Shown here piece by piece: positions 36,365-45,282 of a stretch of 64,000 bases of DNA. Position 1 is the first letter of the stretch. Every line of letters begins with the position of its first letter. The translations under genes and the position numbers were made by a program. The stretch lies in assembly GCF_040253635.1 (NCBI RefSeq), contig NZ_JBEJGX010000003.1:8209501-8273500 (forward strand), written 5' to 3'. The notes beneath the pieces are model-generated. The model saw nothing but the letters and a program-made list of their open reading frames with translations, was not told the origin of the DNA and did no database searches. The DNA comes from Streptomyces sp. Edi2. Lineage in GTDB: Bacteria > Actinomycetota > Actinomycetes > Streptomycetales > Streptomycetaceae.

Positions 36365-39300
36365 CGGTTGTTCCGCTTCCGGCCGAGCCACAGGGCGAGC
36401 GCTTCACGGGCCGTCGCATGGGCCGACAGTTCCTGTTCGGGGCGGGGGCCGAACAGCCGGTTGCAGTGCAGATGCGTCAGGCTCAGGGCGATCCGGCCCG
36501 TGCGGTCCCCGTCCCCGTCCCCTTCACCGGAGAGAAGCACGTCGCGCAGACCGGCCAGCGCCGGGCCGCGGGTGCGCCACCCGACGCCCCAGCCGTCCGC
36601 GGCGGCCGGCGGCCCGGGCCTGCCGTGCGGGTCCAGCAGTGCGGCGAGAGCCTGCTTCCGGGCCCGCGGTACGTCCTTGCGATGCGCCAGGACCGAGGGG
36701 GTGCTGAGCCAGCCGAGCGCCTGGTCCGGGGACCCGAGGTGGGTGAGGATGTCGAGGATGCCCAGCGCGGCCGGCAGCGTCGGGTTGCCCAGTTGGTCGG
36801 GTGACATGGCCAGCAGAGTGACGGCGGATTCGCTGTCGGCGTGGAAGAAGCGCTCGGCGTGACCGAGCGCGGCCGGGCCGCCGTACCGCTCGGTCTCGGG
36901 CTCATAGGTGTCCAGGACCACCTTGGCGAGCAGCCCCGCCTCCGTGCGCGCCTGCGCCCAGGAGTGGAGCTCGGGCAGCAGCACCGGCCACAGGGATTCC
37001 GGCTTGCCGTGGAAGCGCAGCCGGATGTGGGGAGCCGGATCCTCGTAGCGGAGGAAGAACCACAGGTCGGCCCCCGCTCTGCTGAGCAGGCCGGGGTCGG
37101 TCAGCGGTGCGAGATGACGGGCCAGCACCTCCGTCTGGCGGGCCCGGGGCAGGTAGATCTTCGCGTAGAGCCATGCGCCACCGGGCAGTTGAGCGCGCGT
37201 TCCGCGGCCGCTGTCCGTGTCCCGTGTCAGGGGCGGGACCGGCACCGGCGCGGGGAGGGGCCTCCGGGTGTCGGGGGAGCGGGAGGAGTCGCGGTCGGTA
37301 GGCCGGGCGAAGACGGGAAAGAAGAACTCCGCGGCATGGGAGCCCTCCGGCCCCCGGAGCCACTGCCTCCCGGCTGCGCCTGCGAACTGCTCCACCACCG
37401 TCAGGCCGGGGGAGCGCCGCACCTCGTCGCGGAAGGCCATGAGGTGCAGCGGGTCGCCGAGGTCGGCCGCGACGCGGTGGTCCGCCTTGGTGAGCAGCAC
37501 CTGCCGCGGCACGTCCCACCGCTGCCGCCAGCGCCCGACCTGCCGCTCCCACTCCTCGTCCCCGCCCCCGGCCGCGGCGCGCAGCGCCCGGTCCGGCAGC
37601 CAGCGCGCCGGGCAGAGCACGGTCCGGCCGTGGCGCACCCGGGGCAGTGCGGGGGCCGAGGCCCAGCTGCCCCAGCTCCACGGAGCGCAGAAGGCCTGCC
37701 CCTCCTGCCCGAGTTCGAGCAGGAACCTGGCCACGTACGGAAGATGGCCGCTGCTGGGACGGAGCATCGAGTACGACAGCGGCCGCACCCTTCGGCCGGT
37801 CGAGGTGTCGACGAGCCGGAGGCGGTCCGCGTCCGCGTACACCGCCAGGTTCTCCAGGCGCAGATCGTCTGCGGTCCCCGCCACGGCGGGGCCGACGCCC
37901 AGGGGGAGGCGATGGGACAGCCACTGCGGGACGGCGGACACATTGCCGGAACGCGCCACCCTGGGCCGGTAGGCGACACACGCCGGGATCTCGTCCTGCG
38001 GTGCGGTCCGTTCGGTGTGCCGGGCCAGCTCCCGGATCCGGCCGGCCGACCGCTCGTCGAGCACCGGCGCGAACCGGCTGAACACCGCCCCGGCCAGCGG
38101 TGACACCGCATGAGGGCTGAGCACCAGATCGAAATCCCCGCCGCACAGGGCCTCCCAGCCCGGTGCCACCAGCTCGGCTCCCACCTCCATGCTCGGCGGG
38201 GCCGGCCCGCGCTCCGCCGGTTCCAGGGCGCGTACGGCCTCCTCGTCGAGGTCCACCTCCCCGCTGCCGCGGCGGGCGGCGTCCATCAGCAGCTCGCCGA
38301 GCACGCGGTCGCGCGCGAGGGCGTCGGCGCCGGGCGCGGCGGGCGACGGGGCACCGTGCTGCCGGTCCTCGCGACGAAGTCCGAGCCCCCGGGTCTCGTC
38401 GAGCAGTTCCAGCACCGGGACGGGCCGGTCGGTGCCGTACCGCTCCAGAAAGGCCAGATGGTAGTCGCGGAGGTGCGGGTTGCCGCGGTGGACGGGGGAG
38501 GTCCGCCACAGCACCGTCGCGGCGCGCTCCGCTTCCCGGGCCACTTCGTGCGGCAGGGTCAGCCGTACGTCCAGCGCCAGATCCGCCTGGAGGACGTCCG
38601 TGGCCGGCTGCAGGGCCTGCATCCGCGCACGGGCCGCGGTCAGCCGGGCATGCCGGGACTCCGGTGGCGCGGCGTCCAGGGAACACAATTCTGCTCTGAT
38701 GGCGTGCAGTTGACGAACCGTCGGGTGATCGACGCCGTGCAGCAGGTCGCAGATGTGGTCGAGCGGGGTGGTGCAGTCGGGCGGCGGGGTCAGCTCGCTG
38801 AGCAGGAAGTGACCGCGGACGAGCTGCGCGATGCTGTTTTCGACCGCGCCCTCGGGTGCCTGAGGGAACTCCCGCTTTCCCTCCTCCACCAGTGCGGGGA
38901 ATGGCGTGGGCCGGGCCGCGGCCGCCAGGAGGTGACGGACCACCCGGGTGTGGCGTACCGAGCCGGTCCATTGCCGTGTCCCGGTGCGGTCATGATGGTC
39001 GACCAGGACCAGCCGGCCGTCCCGTACGGTGTGCAGGTTGTTGGCGGTGAGCCGTGAACGCTGCCATGCGGCCGGGACATCGAGCAGCGTCGCCAGCACG
39101 CCGTCCAGCCAGTCCGCGTCGGGCCGGGTCGCACTGCGCCCGCCGACCAACGGCTCCCGCGCGGGGGCAGCTCCGAACCCGGCGGCACCGACCCCCGCGA
39201 AGAAGCCGAACGGGGTGGGGCGGTGGGACATCCGCGAGTGGTACTTCGCCAGTGACACCGCGATACGGCGCAGCGATTTGAGCCTCAGCCGCTCTCCCGT

Positions 39301-39537
39301 GACGGCTCGGTCCACCTCCGCCGCGAGGCTTGCGCTGGCGAGGGTCACCGCTTCCATGAGCCGTGGATCGGCGGCGAGCCGGGTCACCTGACGGCGCAGC
39401 CAGCCCTCTTCGTCCACTTCCCCGGCGGACGGCCGCGGCGGCCGGGCAGGTGTGTCATCGGGGGGCAGGGGGAGTGCCGCGGCCCGTACCAGAGCCACCT
39501 CCCCGCACGTGAAATCGACGTCGCTCTTGCCGCCCAT
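36361..39537 (-). CDS. lanB: Class I lanthipeptide dehydratase (LanB)
   Basis: 1058-residue full-length LanB. The N-terminal ~750 residues form the glutamylation domain (KSLRRIAVSLAKYHSRMSHRPTPFGFFAGV is a hallmark). The C-terminal SpaB_C-type elimination domain (~780-1050) includes GGAWLYAKIYLPRARQTEVLARHLAPL, WFFLRYEDPAPHIRLRFHG and TYEPETERYGG. It attaches Glu from Glu-tRNA to Ser/Thr of the precursor, then eliminates it. Both halves in one polypeptide are as in NisB-type systems, not split as in thiopeptides. Start ATG 39537 is 121 bases after the precursor stop, with a hairpin between. Confidence 0.95.
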   Translation of the reverse strand: MGGKSDVDFTCGEVALVRAAALPLPPDDTPARPPRPSAGEVDEEGWLRRQVTRLAADPRLMEAVTLASASLAAEVDRAVTGERLRLKSLRRIAVSLAKYHSRMSHRPTPFGFFAGVGAAGFGAAPAREPLVGGRSATRPDADWLDGVLATLLDVPAAWQRSRLTANNLHTVRDGRLVLVDHHDRTGTRQWTGSVRHTRVVRHLLAAAARPTPFPALVEEGKREFPQAPEGAVENSIAQLVRGHFLLSELTPPPDCTTPLDHICDLLHGVDHPTVRQLHAIRAELCSLDAAPPESRHARLTAARARMQALQPATDVLQADLALDVRLTLPHEVAREAERAATVLWRTSPVHRGNPHLRDYHLAFLERYGTDRPVPVLELLDETRGLGLRREDRQHGAPSPAAPGADALARDRVLGELLMDAARRGSGEVDLDEEAVRALEPAERGPAPPSMEVGAELVAPGWEALCGGDFDLVLSPHAVSPLAGAVFSRFAPVLDERSAGRIRELARHTERTAPQDEIPACVAYRPRVARSGNVSAVPQWLSHRLPLGVGPAVAGTADDLRLENLAVYADADRLRLVDTSTGRRVRPLSYSMLRPSSGHLPYVARFLLELGQEGQAFCAPWSWGSWASAPALPRVRHGRTVLCPARWLPDRALRAAAGGGDEEWERQVGRWRQRWDVPRQVLLTKADHRVAADLGDPLHLMAFRDEVRRSPGLTVVEQFAGAAGRQWLRGPEGSHAAEFFFPVFARPTDRDSSRSPDTRRPLPAPVPVPPLTRDTDSGRGTRAQLPGGAWLYAKIYLPRARQTEVLARHLAPLTDPGLLSRAGADLWFFLRYEDPAPHIRLRFHGKPESLWPVLLPELHSWAQARTEAGLLAKVVLDTYEPETERYGGPAALGHAERFFHADSESAVTLLAMSPDQLGNPTLPAALGILDILTHLGSPDQALGWLSTPSVLAHRKDVPRARKQALAALLDPHGRPGPPAAADGWGVGWRTRGPALAGLRDVLLSGEGDGDGDRTGRIALSLTHLHCNRLFGPRPEQELSAHATAREALALWLGRKRNNR

Positions 39538-39584
39538 TGCTCTCTCCGCCCGCCCGTTCCCCGCCCACCGCTTCTCCGGACGAC

Positions 39585-39627
39585 GGTGCGGGGCGGCGGG
39601 ACGATGTCCCCGGTGCCGCCCCGCACC
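39585..39627 (-). terminator. Attenuator-like hairpin between lanA and lanB
   Basis: A 13-bp perfect stem (GGTGCGGGGCGGC and its complement) encloses a smaller 5-bp stem (GGGAC/GTCCC). It lies 32 bases after the precursor stop. A partial terminator here would make precursor transcript exceed enzyme transcript, as in many lantibiotic operons. The function is inferred. Confidence 0.8.
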
Positions 39628-39658
39628 GCTGTCTCAGCAGCTTGTCCCAGGGGCTCGT

Positions 39659-39799
39659 TCAGCAGCTCCAGGAGGTGACCGGACAGACCTGCGTCATGAG
39701 CTTCGACTCCTGCGCACTCATGGCGACCGTGGCCGAATCCGTGATTTCCATGTCGAGGTCGAGGTCGAATTCGTCCATGCTGGTGATGATGTTCTCCAT
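39659..39799 (-). CDS. lanA: Class I lanthipeptide precursor (LanA)
   Basis: 46-residue peptide. The acidic leader carries F-D-L-D-L at residues 11-15, the FxLD-type LanB recognition motif. The C-terminal part, from about residue 28, holds Ser28, Ser32, Thr36, Cys39, Thr42, Ser43, Ser45 and Cys46, ending VCPVTSWSC. Two cysteines allow two thioether rings. ATG at 39799 follows GGAGGGG at ideal spacing. No other peptide-like frame precedes lanB. The leader cleavage point is not evident, and no double-Gly motif is present. Its position before lanB and lanC confirms the assignment. Confidence 0.92.
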   Translation of the reverse strand: MENIITSMDEFDLDLDMEITDSATVAMSAQESKLMTQVCPVTSWSC

Positions 39800-40260
39800 G
39801 GTCCCCTCCAAAGAAAGATGGTTAATCCCGGAGCGTGTCCGGCTGTTGCAAAGGGCTTTCGCAACCGGCGGTCATTTCACCTTCGGCGCGTATGTCATGT
39901 CAAGCATGGAGAGGTGCGCTCCTCTTCTCGCGGATCCCGGAATGACGGAATCCGGTTCGGTTCCTTGCGACTGCTTATTCCGGTGATAGGGCGAGGGGGT
40001 GGAGGTCACCCTCCCCGGCCGTTCGAGCCATCAAGAATGGCTTGAACATCACCTGAGGGAAAGAGACTTGCTCGTACCTGACAAAAGCGCACGAGGGGAA
40101 AGAGGTGCGACGGAATGCCGCTGTGCATCCGGTCGGGCGCCGTCAAAAGGCCCTTGTCTCCGGCCTTCCGGGTATTCGGCTCGTGGTGAATGCCGAATCA
40201 TCGGGCCGTGAAACCGGTAAGGCGGCGTGAGTTCCCTCACTCCGGGATATGGGGCTGAAA
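39800..40260. other. Leader/promoter region of the lanthipeptide operon
   Basis: 461 bases without a supported gene, lower in GC than the surroundings. A stem-loop GTTGC..GCAAC lies at 39845-39865, in the precursor's leader. On the minus strand TTGACA occurs at about 39895-39901, a possible -35 element; no convincing -10 was found. A further short minus-strand frame there (about 11 codons) is too small to call. Confidence 0.5.
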
Positions 40261-41289
40261 TCAGAGGAAGTCGACTTCGGAGGTGAGCCGCACTCCGGTA
40301 CGGCGCAGAACCTCCTGGAACACGATGTCGATGGCCCGGGTGAAACCGGCGGCGCTCGCGCCCTCCTCGGCCACGAGGGTGTAGTGCAGGGAGGAAACCC
40401 GTACGCCGGTGACGATCGGCCGGCCCAGCTCGAATCCGGCCTGCCGGATGAGCCAGCTCGCGCTGACGCGTATCGAGCCGTCGGGGAAGCGGTTCACCGG
40501 TGCATGGCGCGCCCGCAGGTCGTCGGCCTGGGCGGGGGAGATCTCGGGGCTGAGGAACACGCTGCCGACCGAGCGGTCGTCGGTGCCACTGCACCCCAGC
40601 ACCATGCCCTTGCTCTTGCGGACGGTGAGCACCGCCCGGGCCACCTCGTCCAGCGGCAGCCTGCTCCCGACCGGTACATCGAGTTCGGCGGCGACCGTCC
40701 GGTAGGTGACCGGCGCGCTCAGCGCGGACCGGCGCAGCGCAAAGACCAGGCTCAGCACGGTCCAGCGGCGGGAGCGTTTGAAGACGCTGGTGCGGTGGCC
40801 CAGGCCGCAGGCCGCGGCATCCATGGTCACCTTGCGGCGCAACGTCCAGTCCCATGCCGTCACTTCCACCAGGGTGTCGGCGGTCTCCTGACCGTATGCG
40901 CCGACATTCTGGACGGGGGTGGCGCCGGCGGTCCCGGGGATGCCCACCAGCATCTCCATGCCGGTCAGGCCCTCGGCGACGGTGGCGTCGACCAGATCCC
41001 CGAGCGGATGACCGGCCTGGACCTCGACCAGCACCCGCCCGTCGGCGGTGCTCCCCGCCATGCGTATGCCCTTGGTGCTCATCCGCAGCACGGCGCTGTC
41101 GCATCCGGCGTCGCCGACCAGGACATTGCTTCCTTCGCCCAGGCAGACGGGCTCGCCGGGGAAGACGCCGGCCAGTGCCACGAACTCGGGGAAGTCCGCG
41201 GAGTCGTACAGCTCGATGAGGGCCGCCGCCGGCCCGCCGATGCCCAGCGTGGTCATCGGCGCGAGCGGTGCCTCGTGGGTGACGCGCAT
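40261..41289 (-). CDS. murB: UDP-N-acetylenolpyruvoylglucosamine reductase
   Basis: 342-residue MurB, which reduces UDP-GlcNAc-enolpyruvate to UDP-MurNAc with NADPH and FAD. FAD-binding motifs: TTLGIGGPAA, LGEGSNVLVGD and GIPGTAGATPVQNVGAYGQE. The catalytic Ser is in GSVFLSPEIS, and the C-terminal block is SASWLIRQAGFELGR. It is the type I form. Start ATG 41289 chosen for CAGGAGAAACAGGAAC upstream; longer frames lack a site. It lies upstream of and parallel to the lanthipeptide operon, 460 bases away. Confidence 0.95.
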   Translation of the reverse strand: MRVTHEAPLAPMTTLGIGGPAAALIELYDSADFPEFVALAGVFPGEPVCLGEGSNVLVGDAGCDSAVLRMSTKGIRMAGSTADGRVLVEVQAGHPLGDLVDATVAEGLTGMEMLVGIPGTAGATPVQNVGAYGQETADTLVEVTAWDWTLRRKVTMDAAACGLGHRTSVFKRSRRWTVLSLVFALRRSALSAPVTYRTVAAELDVPVGSRLPLDEVARAVLTVRKSKGMVLGCSGTDDRSVGSVFLSPEISPAQADDLRARHAPVNRFPDGSIRVSASWLIRQAGFELGRPIVTGVRVSSLHYTLVAEEGASAAGFTRAIDIVFQEVLRRTGVRLTSEVDFL

Positions 41290-41679
41290 GTGTTCCTGTT
41301 TCTCCTGGCTGCCGTTCCGGGGCCGGAGGGCCGCCACGGGCGAGGAACCGGCCCGGCCGGCCGGGGTGATCGGCGGGACGCTGTCCATGGTGATCACAAC
41401 GGAGCCGGACCGGTACCGCACCGATGCGCCGAACATTGGCCGGAATGAGGGGCGGAGCGGCGTGCGGCGAGCCGGGAACGGCAGGGGGAAGCGGGAACGG
41501 CAGGGGAAAGGGATTTCGGGACAGCCCTTTGGAGCGGCCCCGGCGGCCGGCAACTCCCGCACGAGCACGCCACCGGCCGTTCCCGCTCCCGCTCCCGCAC
41601 GAGCACGGCAGCGGCCGGTCGTGCGGGAGCCGCCGGCACCGGAGCCGCCGCCCCCGTAGAGCGCCGATGCGGTGTGGCG
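41290..41679. other. Spacer with GGGAACGG-type repeats
   Basis: 390 bases without a gene. It contains direct repeats (GGGAACGGCAGGGG, twice near 41470-41512) and inverted copies of CCCGCACGAGCACG (two near 41557-41617). It must hold the murB promoter; no specific element was identified. Confidence 0.45.
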
Positions 41680-42693
41680 TTACGAGACGATGTCCCGCAG
41701 CGGCTTGCCCTCCAGGTGGCCGAGGACATTCTGTACGGCGGCCAGCGCGATGCGGACCAGCGTCTCGCGGGTGACCCCCGCGACGTGCGGGGAGAGCACC
41801 ACGTTCGGGGCCTTGAGCAGGCGCAGGGCCGCCGTGGGCGGTTCGGGGTCGAAGACGTCGATGCCGGCGCCGGCGAGGGTGCCGGCTGCCAGGGCGTCCG
41901 CGAGAGCGTCCTGGTCGATCAGGGCGCCACGGGCGGTGTTGATCACAAAGGCGGTGGGCTTGAGGAGCGCCAGGCGCTCCGCGTCGAGCAGATGGCGGGT
42001 CCGCTCGGTGAGCGGGGCGTGCAGGGTGATGTAGTCGGAGGTGCGCAGCAGTTCGTCGAGACCGAGATGACGGGCGCCGCCGAGGCGGGCCGCGGTCTCC
42101 GGGGCGACCGGCTTCGGCCCGGTGTAGACGATGTCCATGTCGAACGCGAGGGCGCGGCGGGCGACTTCCTCGCCGATGTGGCCGAGGCCGATGATGCCGA
42201 GGGTCTTGCCGGACAGCTCGGTGATGGACTGCTGCAGGCGCGGCAGCGCCCAGTCGGCCTCGGTGAGCGCCGTATGGGCCGCGACCAACTGCTTGGCCAG
42301 GGCGAGCATCAGGGCGAAGGTCTGCTCGGCGACGTTCTGCTTCTCCGCGCCGCTGGAGCCGATGTTGCAGACCGGGATCCCCCGTTGGCGGGCCGCCTCC
42401 AGGTCGATGTAGTCGAAGCCGTGGCTGGCGCACTGGACGAGCTCCAGGTCCGGCGCCGCGGCGAGATGTCCGGCGGTGACCGGGCCCAGGCCGGTGATCA
42501 GGACATGGGCCTCGCGCAGCGCCGCCGGGTCCTCGTCCGTCGTCTCGACGATGGTGACCCGGGCCTGCTGGGGGAAGAGGCCGGCCAGCGCGGCTCCGGC
42601 GGCGCGGCCGCCGACATGCGGCGAGATGACCGCGAGGACGTTGCGCACGGGGTGCGGCGAGGCGGTGGAGGACGACTCCGGCGAGGTGGTCAT
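41680..42693 (-). CDS. D-2-hydroxyacid dehydrogenase family protein
   Basis: 337-residue NAD-dependent 2-hydroxyacid dehydrogenase (phosphoglycerate-dehydrogenase-like). Rossmann motif LGIIGLGHIGEEVARRA; catalytic Arg in VINTARGALID; Glu in GIDVFDPEPP; His in VLSPHVAGVTRET. Acts on a D-2-hydroxyacid/2-ketoacid pair; the exact acid cannot be told. Its ATG overlaps the stop of the upstream oxidase by 4 bases, so the two form an operon. Confidence 0.93.
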   Translation of the reverse strand: MTTSPESSSTASPHPVRNVLAVISPHVGGRAAGAALAGLFPQQARVTIVETTDEDPAALREAHVLITGLGPVTAGHLAAAPDLELVQCASHGFDYIDLEAARQRGIPVCNIGSSGAEKQNVAEQTFALMLALAKQLVAAHTALTEADWALPRLQQSITELSGKTLGIIGLGHIGEEVARRALAFDMDIVYTGPKPVAPETAARLGGARHLGLDELLRTSDYITLHAPLTERTRHLLDAERLALLKPTAFVINTARGALIDQDALADALAAGTLAGAGIDVFDPEPPTAALRLLKAPNVVLSPHVAGVTRETLVRIALAAVQNVLGHLEGKPLRDIVS

Positions 42694-43859
42694 GCGGATT
42701 CCTTGGTGAGGTCGTCGGCGGTCAGCGTGGCCGGGCGGGAGTGCCCGGACAGGGCGAGGGTCAGGTCGAGTTCGGCGAGCAGGCAGCGGATGACGTGCTC
42801 GACGCCCGCCTGTCCGTCGAGGCCGAGCCCATAGGCGTACGGGCGGCCCACCAGCACCGATTTCGCGCCCAGGGCCAGCGCCTTGAAGATGTCGTCACCC
42901 GTGCGGATGCCGCTGTCGAAGAGCACGGTGAGCCGGTCGGCCGCGGCCTCCACCACGCGGGGCAGCGCGTCGGCGGCGGCGATGGAGCCCGCCACCTGGC
43001 GGCCGCCGTGGTTGGAGACGACCACACCGTCCATCCCGGCCTCGGCGGCCTGCAGGGCGTCCTGGGGGTGCAGGATGCCCTTGAGCACGATCGGGCCGTC
43101 CCAGTTCTCCCGCAGGAACGCCAGGTCCGGCCAGGTCTTGGCGGGGTCGGCGAACATCCCCAGGAAGTGCATCACCGCCGCGTTCGGGTCCTCGTGCACC
43201 GGCTTGGCGAGCCCCGCACGGAACGCGGGATCGGTGAAGTAGTTGGCGGTGCCCACGCCGTGCAGGAACGGCAGGTACGCCTGATCGAGATCGCGCGGCC
43301 GCCAGGCGAGGAGCGGGGTGTCGAGGGTGACGAACAGGGCGGTGTATCCGGCCGCCTTCGCCCGGTGCAGAAAGCTCCTGGTGACCTCGCGGTCCTTGGC
43401 CCAGTAGAGCTGGAACCACCGTTCCCCGTCGCCCATCGCCTCGGCGACCTCTTCCATGGGGGTGCTGGAGGCGGAGGACAGGATGTACGGCACACCCTGG
43501 GCCGCGGCGGCACGGGCGGCGCCGGGCTCGGCGTCGGGATGCATGATCGACAGCACGCCCACCGGCGCCAGCGCGAGCGGCGCGGGCAGCGCCCGCCCGC
43601 ACACCTCCACGGACAGATCGCGTTCGTGCACCTCGCGCAGCATCCGCGGGACGATCCGGTGACGGTGCAGCGCCGCCCGGTTGGCGTCGGCGGTGCTGCC
43701 GGTGCCCGCGCTGCCCGCCACATAGCCGACCGGGCCGGGACCCAGGCGCCGCTCGGCAAGCTCCTCCAGCCGCGTCAGATCGGTCGGCAGCCGCGGTACG
43801 GCGCCGGTCATGCCGTGGAGATAGATCTCGTACTGGAAGTCCGCCCAGTGCTTCGCCAT
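42690..43859 (-). CDS. FMN-dependent alpha-hydroxyacid oxidase/monooxygenase
   Basis: 389 residues of the lactate oxidase/lactate 2-monooxygenase family. FMN/TIM-barrel motifs: LALAPVGVLSIMHPDAE, QLYWAKDRE, LFVTLDTPLLAWRPRDLDQAYLPFLHG, LKGILHPQDA, the catalytic VVSNHGGRQVAGS, and FDSGIRTGDDIFKALALGAKSVLVGRPY. The insert between strands 4 and 5 is long, as in lactate 2-monooxygenase. Oxidises L-lactate or a related L-2-hydroxyacid. Divergent from the PucR gene; translationally coupled to the dehydrogenase. Confidence 0.93.
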   Translation of the reverse strand: MAKHWADFQYEIYLHGMTGAVPRLPTDLTRLEELAERRLGPGPVGYVAGSAGTGSTADANRAALHRHRIVPRMLREVHERDLSVEVCGRALPAPLALAPVGVLSIMHPDAEPGAARAAAAQGVPYILSSASSTPMEEVAEAMGDGERWFQLYWAKDREVTRSFLHRAKAAGYTALFVTLDTPLLAWRPRDLDQAYLPFLHGVGTANYFTDPAFRAGLAKPVHEDPNAAVMHFLGMFADPAKTWPDLAFLRENWDGPIVLKGILHPQDALQAAEAGMDGVVVSNHGGRQVAGSIAAADALPRVVEAAADRLTVLFDSGIRTGDDIFKALALGAKSVLVGRPYAYGLGLDGQAGVEHVIRCLLAELDLTLALSGHSRPATLTADDLTKESA

Positions 43860-43974
43860 TCGTACGTCCCGCCTCTCGTCGCTGAGACTGCGTGCTCACC
43901 CGAGATCCTGGCGACAGTGACAACACCCGTCCACCGCGGTGCGCACAACACGCGGGTGGAATCATCACCCTGTG

Positions 43975-45147
43975 ATGAAGGAACGGGAGCGCATCCGGCA
44001 GCGGCTGATCGCCGACCCCAGGGTGGTCGCGGCGATCGTCACCGCCGTGCGCGAGCAGGTCCCGGCCTATGCCGCCCTCGATGACGGCCGCCTCCACGAG
44101 GTGCGGGCCATCGCCGCCTGGGCGCTGGACCGGCTGCTCCACCTCTGGGCCACCGACGGCGCCCTCACCCCCGCAGACCTGCGCCGGTTCCGCGGGATCG
44201 CTGCGGCGCGGGCCGCGGACGGCCGCCCGGTGCAGGCGGTCTTGAGGGCCTACCGGGTCGCGGCGACGGTGCTGACGGACGAGATCGCGGCCGCGACGCC
44301 CCCGCCGGGCGCACCGGACGCCTTCGCCCTGGCCCGGATGGCGCTGACCACCCTCGACACCCTCTCCGAGGAGATGGCCACCGCCTACACCGCCACCAGC
44401 GAAGATCTCACCGCGGACCGCGACCGGGCACTGCGGCTGCTCCTCGACGACCTGATCGCGGGACGGCACGCCTCCATCGGCGCGCTGACCGACCGCGCCG
44501 CCCGGCTGGGCAGACAACTCCCGGACCCCTACTGCCTGCTGGTGGCCGAGCCGACCGGTGCGGACGGCGCGGGCGTGACACAGGAGACGGCCACCGGGCT
44601 GCTGTCCTCGCTCGGCGGCGACGGCGGCCACGGCGGCGGTCTCACCCCGCTGGTGACGGTCCGGGGCTCGCGCGCCGTCCTGCTGCTGCCCGCCGCGGCC
44701 GGCGCGGCCGCGCCCCGGGCCCTGGGGGAACGGGGCCTGCGGGGCTGTGCCATCTCGGGGGAGAGCCTGGACCGGATCGCGGTCGCCTACCGCCTCGCGG
44801 CCGACGCGCTGGACACGGCACCCGCGCACGCCCACCACCCCGAGCGGGTCCTGACGGACGGCGATGCCCAGGTGCTGGCGCTCCTCGGCGGACGCCCCGC
44901 CACCACTCCCGAGCAGATCAGCCGGCTGATCCTCGGGCCTCTCCTCCAGCCCGGCCGGCGGCACCTCATGGACGCGCTCACCACCTACCTCGACACGGGC
45001 TCGGCGAATGCCGCCGCCCGACGGCTCGGCCTGCACCCCCAGTCGCTGCGTTACCGGCTGCGCCGGATCGGCGACCTCACCACGCGGGAACCGCGCGACC
45101 CCTGGCAGCGGCTCACCCTGGACATCGCCCGGACGATCGCGCACTGA
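43975..45147 (+). CDS. PucR-family transcriptional regulator
   Basis: 390 residues. The N-terminal RsbRD-like region is about residues 10-150. The C-terminal PucR helix-turn-helix (LMDALTTYLDTGSANAAARRLGLHPQSLRYRLRRIGDLT) is at ~322-360. Divergent from the hydroxyacid oxidase/dehydrogenase operon with a 115-base spacer, so it is the likely activator or repressor of that operon. ATG 43975; GTG 43972 immediately before is an alternative. Confidence 0.9.
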   Translation: MKERERIRQRLIADPRVVAAIVTAVREQVPAYAALDDGRLHEVRAIAAWALDRLLHLWATDGALTPADLRRFRGIAAARAADGRPVQAVLRAYRVAATVLTDEIAAATPPPGAPDAFALARMALTTLDTLSEEMATAYTATSEDLTADRDRALRLLLDDLIAGRHASIGALTDRAARLGRQLPDPYCLLVAEPTGADGAGVTQETATGLLSSLGGDGGHGGGLTPLVTVRGSRAVLLLPAAAGAAAPRALGERGLRGCAISGESLDRIAVAYRLAADALDTAPAHAHHPERVLTDGDAQVLALLGGRPATTPEQISRLILGPLLQPGRRHLMDALTTYLDTGSANAAARRLGLHPQSLRYRLRRIGDLTTREPRDPWQRLTLDIARTIAH

Positions 45148-45282
45148 GGGGCCGGCGGCGGCACCGCGGGCTCCGTCCTGGTCCGCAGGGCAGTCCCGAT
45201 CCGTCAGATAGTGCCGGCCCGTGGGGCGGTCCCGACCCATGGGGCAGTCCGGATCCGCAGGGCAGTCCCGTGACGTGACTCC

